A stretch of 11,133 bases of DNA from Bordetella parapertussis (GTDB lineage: Bacteria; Pseudomonadota; Gammaproteobacteria; Burkholderiales; SG8-39), in contig CAMDRY010000071.1 in assembly GCA_945906975.1 (NCBI GenBank), forward strand, positions 1 to 11,133, written 5' to 3'. The stretch's first letter is position 1. Each line of letters opens with the position of its first letter. Position numbers and translations under genes: made by a program. Below are positions 1-6,248 of this stretch, piece by piece. The notes under the pieces are model-generated. The model saw only the letters and a list, made by a program, of their open reading frames with translations, ran no database searches and was not told the DNA's origin.

Positions 1-671
1 GCGACGCGACGCACGAGCGGATGGCGCACGATGGCCTCGCCTATGACCGACCCCTTGCCCGGCAGCACGCTTAGCACGCCCTTGGGCACGCCGGCGAGCG
101 CGCATATCTTCGCCAGCTCCAGCGCCGCAAGCGGCGTGACTTCGGCCGGCTTGAGAATGACGGCGCAGCCGGCGGCCAGCGCCGGGGCGAGCTTTTGCGC
201 CTCGCTGGCGATGGGCGAGTTCCACGGCGTGATGGCCGCGACCACGCCGAGCGGATCGTGCACGCTCATGCTGAGGTAGTCGCCGCGCGAGGGCGTGAGG
301 GCTTCCTCCAGTGTTTCGCAGGCAGAGGCAAAAAATTGGAATGTGCCGGCGGCGCTGGCCACCAGCGCGCGTGTTTCGCTGATCGGCTTGCCGTTGTCCC
401 GGCGTTGCAGTTGCGCCAGCGCCTCGCCGCGCTCGCGAATCAGCGCGGCGATGCGGTACAGGATGGCGGCGCGCTCGTGCGCCTTGATATCGCGCCAGTT
501 CGGCCGCTGCCAGGCGGCGTGCGCGGCGGCTATGGCGGCGTTGACATCATCCAGACTTGCCGCGGCGAGTTCGGCCGTGACGCTGCCATCGGCCGGGTAG
601 TGCGAGGCATAGACCTCGCCGCCACCGCGGCGCCATTCGCCGCCGATGTAAATCGGTTCTATCGCGCCCAT
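1..671 (-). CDS. Aldehyde dehydrogenase, NAD(P)-dependent superfamily (N-terminal 223 residues; runs off the left edge)
   Basis: An aldehyde dehydrogenase oxidises an aldehyde to a carboxylate with NAD(P)+ in the cytoplasm. The visible part is the N-terminal, coenzyme-binding half. It includes the conserved ITPWNSP segment at residues 148-153, where Asn151 would help hold the thiohemiacetal, and the LKPAE segment with Lys174, which normally contacts the cofactor. The catalytic Cys and the general-base Glu lie past the window edge, so activity cannot be judged. The ATG at 671 is preceded by a GGGCGGA element that can act as a ribosome binding site. It is the last visible gene of the operon, 58 bases after the AspDH-like gene, and that spacer is filled by a 14-bp tandem repeat. 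Standing behind a thiamine-diphosphate enzyme, it plausibly oxidises the aldehyde released by decarboxylation (inference). The family is clear; the substrate is not. Confidence 0.93.
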   Translation of the reverse strand, partial: MGAIEPIYIGGEWRRGGGEVYASHYPADGSVTAELAAASLDDVNAAIAAAHAAWQRPNWRDIKAHERAAILYRIAALIRERGEALAQLQRRDNGKPISETRALVASAAGTFQFFASACETLEEALTPSRGDYLSMSVHDPLGVVAAITPWNSPIASEAQKLAPALAAGCAVILKPAEVTPLAALELAKICALAGVPKGVLSVLPGKGSVIGEAIVRHPLVRRV

Positions 672-679
672 GTTCAGTC

Positions 680-735
680 CGCCCGTTTCAAATATTCCGC
701 TTTAGATGACCTGCTTCAGATCACCTGTTTCAGAT
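680..735 (-). repeat. 14-bp degenerate tandem array (4 units) between the AspDH-like gene and the aldehyde dehydrogenase gene
   Basis: Read on the minus strand, four consecutive 14-base units occupy the spacer: ATCTGAAACAGGTG (735-722), ATCTGAAGCAGGTC (721-708), ATCTAAAGCGGAAT (707-694) and ATTTGAAACGGGCG (693-680). Units 2, 3 and 4 match unit 1 at 12, 8 and 11 of 14 positions. The TGA stop of the upstream gene (732-730) lies inside unit 1. Each unit carries a purine-rich AGG, CGG or GGG core, and the last core doubles as the probable ribosome binding site of the aldehyde dehydrogenase. Origin by slippage or duplication, or a set of spaced binding sites, are both possible. Confidence 0.75.
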
Positions 736-1527
736 AACAACAGGTGCGACACGATTGCGTATCGCGCGAACAGCGCTGTAGGCGGTGAGTGCCGAGGTCT
801 TGGGATTGTCCGGCAGCGGGTTGCCGGAAATCGTCAGGTCGAGTTCGCCAAAGGCGCCGCGCGCCTGCACGCGGTGAATGTTCTTGCTTACGCCCGGGTC
901 GGCGATCAGCGTCGCGCGGGTTTTGTCAAAACCGAGGCCGGCGAGCGAAACGGTCGCCGCGACGTTGGCATTTTTCGGATACAGGCGCGCCGCTTCGCCG
1001 GCGCTGCCCTCAAACAGCACCGCTGGCGCGCTGAGCGTGGCAAGGTCGACAATTTTTTCGGCCGGCGTGCCCTGCCATCCGAGCGGCGGTTTTCGTCCGG
1101 TGTAAATCACCTCGTCCAGCCCGGCCACGCGCGCCGAGGCAATGGCGTCTATGGCGGCGATGGCGCCCGAAATCAGGCTTAACTGCGCGCCGCCCTTGCG
1201 CGCCGCTTTCTCCAGCAGTTCGACAATGCCCGGCTCGGCCAGCGAGCCGATAGACACCAGGATCACGTCTATGCCTTTTTCAAGCAAATGCGGTACATGC
1301 GTTTTCACCGCGGCATGGCCGGCACATTCGACGGCAAAATCGGGCATGGCATCGAGTTCATCGAGCGAGCAGATGGCCTTGCCGCTGTCGCCCAGTTCGC
1401 GCTGCAGCGAATCGCGCCGCGCCTCGACGTCCAGCACCCAGCGCATACGGATGGCCGCATCGCCCTGCAGGTGCCGCAACACCACCGAGCCTATGGCACC
1501 GGAGCCGATCAGAAGAACGTTACGCAT
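730..1527 (-). CDS. L-aspartate dehydrogenase family protein (NadX/DUF108-like NAD(P)-dependent amino acid dehydrogenase)
   Basis: Members of this family interconvert L-aspartate and iminosuccinate/oxaloacetate with NAD(P). The 265-residue protein is full length. A Rossmann nucleotide-binding loop GSGAIGS lies at residues 8-14, SGAIAAIDAI at about 120-129, and the family segment YPKNANVAAT at 183-192. His218, in the stretch after DPGVSKN, is at about the place of the catalytic His of characterised aspartate dehydrogenases. The start ATG at 1527 overlaps the stop of the ThDP-enzyme gene by 8 bases (ATGCGTAA), which points to translational coupling. In NAD biosynthesis this enzyme would sit with nadA or nadC; neither is here, and all neighbours look catabolic. 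I therefore infer a role on an amino-acid or aspartate-like intermediate (or in reductive amination) rather than in cofactor synthesis. Substrate uncertain. Confidence 0.88.
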   Translation of the reverse strand: MRNVLLIGSGAIGSVVLRHLQGDAAIRMRWVLDVEARRDSLQRELGDSGKAICSLDELDAMPDFAVECAGHAAVKTHVPHLLEKGIDVILVSIGSLAEPGIVELLEKAARKGGAQLSLISGAIAAIDAIASARVAGLDEVIYTGRKPPLGWQGTPAEKIVDLATLSAPAVLFEGSAGEAARLYPKNANVAATVSLAGLGFDKTRATLIADPGVSKNIHRVQARGAFGELDLTISGNPLPDNPKTSALTAYSAVRAIRNRVAPVVI

Positions 1528-3178
1528 GGGAGGCTGCCTTTTTAACGGGGGGGCCGGCGAAGGCCGTGGCGAAGGGGCCGATGGCCACCATGTCGATTTC
1601 GATCAGCGTCGGACCGCCGCGCGCCAGCGCTGTCGCCAGTGCGGCCGGTGCGGTGGCGAGGTCTTTTATCCGGGCAAAGGGCAGCGCGAGGGCGCCGGCG
1701 AGGGCTTCGAAGTCAGGGGTGTGCAGGTCGACGTACGCGCGCCGCCCGCCGTATTGGGCGTCCTGGATATTGCGGATGACGCCATAGCCGCGGTCGTTCA
1801 TCAGCACCACCACCACGTCCGCCTTTTCCTGCACCAGCGTGGCGAGTTCGCCGATGTTGACCTGCAGCCCGCCGTCACCGACCAGGCACAGCGTCTTGCG
1901 GCCCTTCGCCGCGAGCGCCGCGCCCACGGCCATTTGCACGCCCTGGCCGATGCCGCCGCCCAGCGCGTGCACGCCGTCGCGCGGCCCGCTGAGCGGAAGG
2001 GCGCGGTTGCCCCAGGTGCTGTTTGAAACCGTCACATCACGCACCCAGACGAAATCCCTGCCCGCCACTTTTTGCAGCGCATCGACCAGCGCGTTGTAAG
2101 GCCCGAGTCCGTCGCGCACCACTTGGTGGGCGGCTTTACGTGTTTGGGCAAGGTCGGCCGCAAAGGCGGCGTCGATTCGCATCTTTCCCGCCAGCCGGTC
2201 GGCCAGACCGTTGAGCGCCGCCGCAGCATCGCCGCTGACAAAAAAATCGCTGCGGTAGCAGCGGTTCTCCGCCTGGGCATCACAGTCGATGCGGTACAGC
2301 GGTTGCGGCAGTTTGAGCTTGTAGGTCAGCGTTTCGTTGGAGCGCAAGCGCGAGCCGACCACCAGCATGGCATCGCAAGCGGCGTAGAATTTTTCTACCG
2401 GCGCATAAAGGTTGTATGCGCCCAGGGTCATCGCATGGTCCTCGGCGACAATGCCGCGGCCTTGCACGCTGGTGACGATGCCAAAGCCCATGTCGATCAG
2501 GCGCTGCACCGCCTTGCCGACGTGGCGCGCGCCGCCGCCCAGCCACAGCAGCGGGCGTTTGGCTTTGGCGAGCTTTTCTGCCAGAGCGTCCAGTGCGGCA
2601 GCGGTCGGCAGGCTTATGCCAATGGGCAGCGGCTCGAGATCGGCCGGCCAGTCGATGAGCGTTGCCTGGATGTCGATGGGAATCTCGACACTCACCGGAC
2701 CGGCGGGCGCCGTCATGGCGACGCGCACCGCTTCCTTGAGGGTGGGCAGTGCGGTCTCGGCGCTCCAGACGCGCCACGCGCCTTTTGACACCGCGCCGAG
2801 CATGTTCATCTGGTCGCGCGCCTCGTGGATGTAGGCGAGCTTGCGGTCAAGGTAGGCGAGTTCGATCTGGCCGGTGAGGTGCAGCAGCGGTGTTCCCGCA
2901 GTCAGGGCCTCGACCATGGCGCCACAGGCGTTTCCGGCGGCGGTGCCGGTGCTGGTGATGCCGACACCCAGACCGCCGCTGACGCGCGCGTTGGCGTCAG
3001 CCATGTTAAGCGCGCCCGCCTCGCTGCGGGCCGGCACAAAGCGCATCTTGCCGCGGCGGTGAAAGGCGTCAAGGATGGGCATGTTGTGGATGGAAATCAC
3101 CCCGAATGAGGTGCTCACGCCGCAGCGCTCAAGAAAGGCTGCGATGACTTCGCCGACGGTGACTTTTTGTTCAGGCAT
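1520..3178 (-). CDS. Thiamine-diphosphate-dependent enzyme, acetolactate synthase / benzoylformate decarboxylase type
   Basis: A 552-residue ThDP enzyme with the usual three domains: an N-terminal pyrimidine-binding domain (about 5-170), a central domain (about 190-325) and a C-terminal pyrophosphate-binding domain (about 360-535). Glu53, in ARSEAGALNMADA, is the Glu that activates the cofactor. The metal/diphosphate motif starts with GDGG at 434-437 and ends with ND at 461-462, the expected distance. The family decarboxylates 2-oxo acids or condenses them; the exact reaction cannot be told from sequence. The reading frame stays open upstream to 3556, but that part is the antisense-like shadow of the neighbouring dehydrogenase. 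The first sensible start is the ATG at 3178, which overlaps that gene's stop by 8 bases (ATGCCTGA). Its stop overlaps the AspDH-like start. A decarboxylase between an amino-acid dehydrogenase and an aldehyde dehydrogenase suggests aldehyde formation (inference). Confidence 0.93.
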   Translation of the reverse strand: MPEQKVTVGEVIAAFLERCGVSTSFGVISIHNMPILDAFHRRGKMRFVPARSEAGALNMADANARVSGGLGVGITSTGTAAGNACGAMVEALTAGTPLLHLTGQIELAYLDRKLAYIHEARDQMNMLGAVSKGAWRVWSAETALPTLKEAVRVAMTAPAGPVSVEIPIDIQATLIDWPADLEPLPIGISLPTAAALDALAEKLAKAKRPLLWLGGGARHVGKAVQRLIDMGFGIVTSVQGRGIVAEDHAMTLGAYNLYAPVEKFYAACDAMLVVGSRLRSNETLTYKLKLPQPLYRIDCDAQAENRCYRSDFFVSGDAAAALNGLADRLAGKMRIDAAFAADLAQTRKAAHQVVRDGLGPYNALVDALQKVAGRDFVWVRDVTVSNSTWGNRALPLSGPRDGVHALGGGIGQGVQMAVGAALAAKGRKTLCLVGDGGLQVNIGELATLVQEKADVVVVLMNDRGYGVIRNIQDAQYGGRRAYVDLHTPDFEALAGALALPFARIKDLATAPAALATALARGGPTLIEIDMVAIGPFATAFAGPPVKKAASHA

Positions 3179-3974
3179 GTTTGTCCAATCCGCCGGATAC
3201 ATCCAGCGTGGTTCCGGTTGTGTAAGAGGAAAGAGGCGAGGCGAGGAACAGTATGGCTTGCGCCGCCTCGATGGGGCGCCCGAGGCGGCCCAGTGGAATG
3301 CCCTTGGCGCGCGCCAGTTCGGCGGTCCATTCCTCCCAGCTTTGCCCCGGCTTGGCCTGGTCGCGGTAGCGGCGGCGCCACTGTCCGGATTCCACCAGCC
3401 CGAGCAGCAGCGAGTTGACGCGTATTTTTTTCGGCGCGAGTTCCATGCCGAGCGAATGCGACAGGTTGAGCACGCCGGCGCGCGCCGCCGAGGTGGCGAC
3501 CATGTGCGGCTCCGGCTGCGCCGCCAGCAGCGAGTTGACGCACACCACCGCGGCACAAGGCGATTTTTCCAGCATCGCCATGAATGCGCGCAGCGGGCGG
3601 ATCACGCTGAAAAATTTCAGGTCTAGCTCTTCACGCCACTCGGCGTCACCGGTGTCGGCAAAGCGCGACACGCGGCCCTGCCCGGCGTTGTTGACGAGCA
3701 CGTCGGTGGCGCCAAAGCGCTGTGCCACCGCAGCGGCGAATTGTTCCGTGTCGGCGGCGTCAAGCACATCGCAGCGTGCTGCCAGCAGGTCTGCTTGCGG
3801 GAATTCGGTGCGAAGCGCGCGCTCGGCCGCGGCCAGTCGCGCTTCATCGCGTCCGCAAAAGGCCACACGCATGCCGCTGCCCAGCATCAGGCGCACCGTT
3901 TCAAGGCCGATGCCCGACGAGCCGCCGGTGACCACGCCGGTGCGTTGTTCCAGTTGGTATGACAGGGTGCTCAT
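3171..3974 (-). CDS. Short-chain dehydrogenase/reductase fold protein with a non-canonical active site
   Basis: The 267-residue protein has a classical SDR Rossmann fold: cofactor loop TGGSSGIG near residues 16-23, CD near 68-69, NNAG at 95-98 and a C-terminal TTGTTLDVSGG. The catalytic tetrad is abnormal. The active-site Ser is present (Ser148), but the Tyr-x3-Lys position reads Thr161-Ser-Ala-Ala-Arg165 within HMVATSAARAG, and the Asn on helix 4 appears to be Lys120. The surrounding residues are well kept, so this is a specialised variant rather than a decaying gene. It may be a non-oxidoreductase SDR (lyase, isomerase or binding role) or use another acid/base. The ATG at 3974 overlaps the IclR stop by 4 bases (ATGA) and has GAGGTG just upstream. 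Its own stop overlaps the ThDP-enzyme start. Fold certain, reaction unknown. Confidence 0.92.
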   Translation of the reverse strand: MSTLSYQLEQRTGVVTGGSSGIGLETVRLMLGSGMRVAFCGRDEARLAAAERALRTEFPQADLLAARCDVLDAADTEQFAAAVAQRFGATDVLVNNAGQGRVSRFADTGDAEWREELDLKFFSVIRPLRAFMAMLEKSPCAAVVCVNSLLAAQPEPHMVATSAARAGVLNLSHSLGMELAPKKIRVNSLLLGLVESGQWRRRYRDQAKPGQSWEEWTAELARAKGIPLGRLGRPIEAAQAILFLASPLSSYTTGTTLDVSGGLDKHA

Positions 3975-4750
3975 GCGGCCACCTCGGTTGGACGGTAATT
4001 GAGGCGGTGCGACAGTTGCGCGGCTCCCGCCAGCACGCGCCGCACCAGCTTGTCGCGCAGCTTGGGCTCGATCGCCGATTGCGGCACGGAGAGGCTGATC
4101 GCCGCGACGACCCTGCCCTGACCGTCGCGAACCGGCGCGGCGATGGCCGAAATGCCGCGCTCGAAGTAGGACTCACTCACGGCGTAGCCGCGTTCGCGGT
4201 CCGCGGCGAGTATTTTTTTCAACTCAGCCAGGTTTTTCGGCGTTTGCGGCGTGTGCGCGGGAAGGCGCGGCTCCGGGTATAGCGCACGCAGTGCCTCGTC
4301 GTTCATGTCGGCCAGAAACATCCGCCCGAGTACCGTCGCATGCGCCGGCATGCGCGTTCCGACCTGCACGTTGCTGGCAAAGGTCGAGACAACGCTGGCA
4401 CGCACTACGAACACGACATCGCGTCCGTCGCGGGTGGCGAGCTGCGCGGCGTAACCGGTGTCATCACGCAAGGCCTCGATGAGCGGCCGCGCCATATCGC
4501 TGATTTCCAGTGATGCGATGTATTCAAAGCCGAGGCGCAGCACGGCCGGCCCAAGCCGGTACACGCCTTCGCTGCGCTCGATAAAGCCGAGCAGCTCCAG
4601 CGTCTGGATAATACGAAACACCGTCGAGCGCGGCACATCCAGTTCGCGCGCGATGTCGGGCGCCGACCAACTGGTGTGCTGGCGGTCAAAAAGCTGCAGC
4701 AGGCGCAGGCCGCGCTCCAGTCCGGGTACGGTATAGCGCTCGTCGGCCAT
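3971..4750 (-). CDS. IclR family transcriptional regulator
   Basis: A 259-residue regulator of normal length for the family. The N-terminal winged helix-turn-helix covers about residues 8-70, with the recognition segment around APDIARELDVPRSTVFRII (30-48). The C-terminal effector-binding domain begins near 80 and holds the typical segments DMARPLIEAL, GTRMPAHATVLGRMFLA and RGYAVSESYFERGISAIAAPV. IclR proteins bind small aromatic or organic acids and control adjacent catabolic operons as activators or repressors. Unusually, the gene is inside the operon rather than divergent from it. Its ATG starts 1 base after the hydrolase stop (TGACATG), and its own stop overlaps the following dehydrogenase start (ATGA). 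It would therefore be made together with the pathway enzymes, which suggests autoregulatory feedback (inference). No operator could be recognised in the window. Confidence 0.95.
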   Translation of the reverse strand: MADERYTVPGLERGLRLLQLFDRQHTSWSAPDIARELDVPRSTVFRIIQTLELLGFIERSEGVYRLGPAVLRLGFEYIASLEISDMARPLIEALRDDTGYAAQLATRDGRDVVFVVRASVVSTFASNVQVGTRMPAHATVLGRMFLADMNDEALRALYPEPRLPAHTPQTPKNLAELKKILAADRERGYAVSESYFERGISAIAAPVRDGQGRVVAAISLSVPQSAIEPKLRDKLVRRVLAGAAQLSHRLNYRPTEVAA

Positions 4751-4751
4751 G

Positions 4752-5603
4752 TCAGGCGCCTAGCAGCAAGGGGTTCACCAGTTCGGGTGAGTCTATGTAG
4801 GACGCGTGCCCGAGTCCGGGCAGCGAGTGGTAGTCCGCGCGGGCGAATTCTGCGGCGATGAGGCGGCAAGCTTTTTCCGGCGTGATGCGGTCTTCGCTGC
4901 CGCAGGCCACCAGCACCGGGCCCGGGTAGCGCTTGGCATCTTCGGTCAGGTCGCCGGCTGCGAGCATGCGCGCGGCCTGGGCGTAAGCACTGGTGTGCAA
5001 CTGACTGCTGTTCCAGATGACCAGCGCACGCGCATCGTCCGAGGCGTTCGGCCCGAGCAGGGCGGGGCCGCGCTGCCTGGCGTGTTCGAGCGGCCCGAGC
5101 CGTTCCATCAGCGCGAGGCGCTCATCGAGTTTTTGCCGGCGCAACTCAGGCGGTGCGTTGCGATAGCCGCGCGCCGGGTTGAGCAGCACCAGGCGTTCCA
5201 CCTGGTCGGCGTGGCGCGCGGCATAAGCGCAGGCGACCAAGGCGCCCAGCGAATGGCCGACCAGGGTGAGGCGCGTCACGTCTAGCCCTTCGAGCAGGCT
5301 GGCAAGCGCGGCGGCGTAGTCCGCCGCGGCGGGCTCACTCGCGGTCAGCGCCGTACTCCGGCCGTAACCGGGTGCATCCCAGGCGATGACGCGGTGTGTT
5401 TGTCCCAGCGCGGCGAGCTGATGCAGCCAGGAACCCGAACCCGAGCCGATGCCGTGCAGCAGCACCAGCACCGGCATGTTTGCGCCACCCGCTTCGCGCC
5501 ATGATGGCGCGGCGCTGGGCGCCGGCAGGCTGCGCACCGGATAGCGCACTTCCAGCGCGGCCAGCGCGGCGGGCAGGGTCGGAGCGAAAGGGGTTTCAGC
5601 CAC
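4752..5603 (-). CDS. Alpha/beta hydrolase fold protein (esterase / C-C hydrolase type)
   Basis: With a GTG start at 5603 the protein has 283 residues. The oxyanion segment is LLHGIGSGSGSW (about 49-60), the nucleophile elbow is GHSLG with Ser118, the acid is Asp238 in CGSEDRITP, and the base is His266 in GLGHASYID. The triad is complete, so it should be an active serine hydrolase, such as an esterase, lactonase or meta-cleavage-type C-C hydrolase. Start choice: the frame has an ATG at 5693, but that lies 82 bases inside the cupin gene and adds an unlikely tail. GTG at 5603 comes 8 bases after the cupin stop, behind a weak GAGAC purine stretch. The internal ATG next to the first strand would leave the fold incomplete. 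In this operon it may cleave an ester, lactone or ring-derived intermediate (inference). Confidence 0.88.
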   Translation of the reverse strand: MAETPFAPTLPAALAALEVRYPVRSLPAPSAAPSWREAGGANMPVLVLLHGIGSGSGSWLHQLAALGQTHRVIAWDAPGYGRSTALTASEPAAADYAAALASLLEGLDVTRLTLVGHSLGALVACAYAARHADQVERLVLLNPARGYRNAPPELRRQKLDERLALMERLGPLEHARQRGPALLGPNASDDARALVIWNSSQLHTSAYAQAARMLAAGDLTEDAKRYPGPVLVACGSEDRITPEKACRLIAAEFARADYHSLPGLGHASYIDSPELVNPLLLGA

Positions 5604-5611
5604 GAGCCGTC

Positions 5612-6151
5612 TCAAGCACGCTTTATTTTTGCCAGCGGGTGATCGGGCGGATAGCTTGGTGTGACCGGCTTGGGCGCACCCAGCATGACGCACATCAGCG
5701 CGTCCTCGTCGCCGATATTGATCTCGCCGCGATAAACGCCCGGCGGCACTGAGATCAGGTCGCGGTCGCCCAGCACCGATTCCCAGCGTTCGCCGTCTTT
5801 CTCGCAGATCACCTTCATCTTGCCGCGGATGAGGAAAAACACCTCTTCGACGTCGGTGTGCAGGTGCATGGGGCCTTCGTGCCCGGCCGGGATCACCATG
5901 GTGGAGAAGGTGAAATGCTCGGAGGGCACGGTGTTCGAATCGGTGGCGACGCCGGTTCCGCCGGTGCCGACATAGCGCATTTGCGCGCGACGGTATTTCG
6001 GGTCAAAGTCGGCCTGGAACTTGAGCGCATCCCAGTCGTAGCGGCGCGTCTGGTAGCGTGCCACGCGCGATTCCAGCCATTGCGCGAAGGTCTGGTCTGC
6101 GCGCCGATCCATCGAGGATGCTTGCAGTGTTTGTGGTGCGGCGTCGCCCAT
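5612..6151 (-). CDS. Cupin-domain protein
   Basis: A 179-residue single-cupin protein. Cupin motif 1 is clear: GHEGPMHLHTDVEEVFFLIRG at about residues 90-110 supplies His96, His98 and Glu103 as metal ligands. Motif 2 (GDRDLISVPPGVYRGEIN, about 128-145) matches the consensus except that the fourth ligand His is replaced by Arg141. The protein may bind metal with three ligands, or serve as a binding or isomerase-type cupin rather than a classical dioxygenase. I chose the ATG at 6151 because AAGGAG lies 6 bases upstream. An in-frame ATG at 6172 would add seven residues and include that site in the coding sequence. The gene follows a 14-bp tandem array and precedes the hydrolase by 8 bases. Its reaction is unknown; a role on a ring-cleavage or hydroxylated intermediate is inference. 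Confidence 0.9.
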   Translation of the reverse strand: MGDAAPQTLQASSMDRRADQTFAQWLESRVARYQTRRYDWDALKFQADFDPKYRRAQMRYVGTGGTGVATDSNTVPSEHFTFSTMVIPAGHEGPMHLHTDVEEVFFLIRGKMKVICEKDGERWESVLGDRDLISVPPGVYRGEINIGDEDALMCVMLGAPKPVTPSYPPDHPLAKIKRA

Positions 6152-6164
6152 GGTGTTCTCCTTA
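6144..6164 (-). promoter_or_regulatory. Strong ribosome binding site that decides the cupin start
   Basis: On the minus strand AAGGAG (positions 6163-6158) stands 6 bases before the ATG at 6151-6149. It is one of the best Shine-Dalgarno matches in the window and favours this ATG over the one 21 bases upstream. Because the cupin is preceded by the longest spacer here (97 bases), it appears to be translated independently of the gene before it. Confidence 0.75.
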
Positions 6165-6174
6165 ATTTTCATTT

Positions 6175-6246
6175 GTCATGTATTTCATTGGTCATGTGTC
6201 GTGTGTCATGTGTCATTGGTCATGTGTCATTGCTTATGCGTCATTG
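6175..6246 (-). repeat. 14-bp tandem array (5 units) upstream of the cupin gene
   Basis: On the minus strand five consecutive units fill most of the 97-base spacer: CAATGACGCATAAG (6246-6233), CAATGACACATGAC (6232-6219), CAATGACACATGAC (6218-6205), ACACGACACATGAC (6204-6191) and CAATGAAATACATGAC (6190-6175, two bases longer). Units 2 and 3 are identical; units 1 and 4 each match 11 of 14. The array is visibly less GC-rich than its surroundings and is full of ATGA stop/start tetramers. It starts 2 bases after the stop of the upstream dehydrogenase and ends 11 bases before the cupin's AAGGAG. It encodes no sensible peptide. It could be a slippage array, a set of helically spaced binding sites or a translational spacer. 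Confidence 0.85.
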
Positions 6247-6248
6247 CG

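Noticed and set aside
730..1527. Calling the AspDH-like gene nadX of NAD biosynthesis
   Set aside because: No nadA, nadB or nadC gene is adjacent and the gene is overlapped with catabolic enzymes, so a biosynthetic symbol would mislead.
1547..1553. Run of seven G near the 3' end of the ThDP enzyme gene, considered as a phase-variable tract
   Set aside because: Runs of this length are common by chance in GC-rich DNA, and slippage would only alter the last dozen residues; no other sign of phase variation.
1142..2026. 294-residue open frame on the plus strand
   Set aside because: Antisense shadow of the ThDP enzyme and AspDH-like genes, with Ser/Ala/Arg-rich content and no domain pattern.
3179..3556. 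N-terminal extension of the ThDP enzyme to 678 residues
   Set aside because: The added stretch lies entirely over the SDR gene in another frame, has low-complexity Arg-rich content with no fold signal, and the ATG at 3178 begins exactly where the ThDP family normally starts.
6175..6246. Short repeats considered as a CRISPR array
   Set aside because: Units of 14 bases lie directly head to tail with no unique spacers, and no cas-like gene is nearby.
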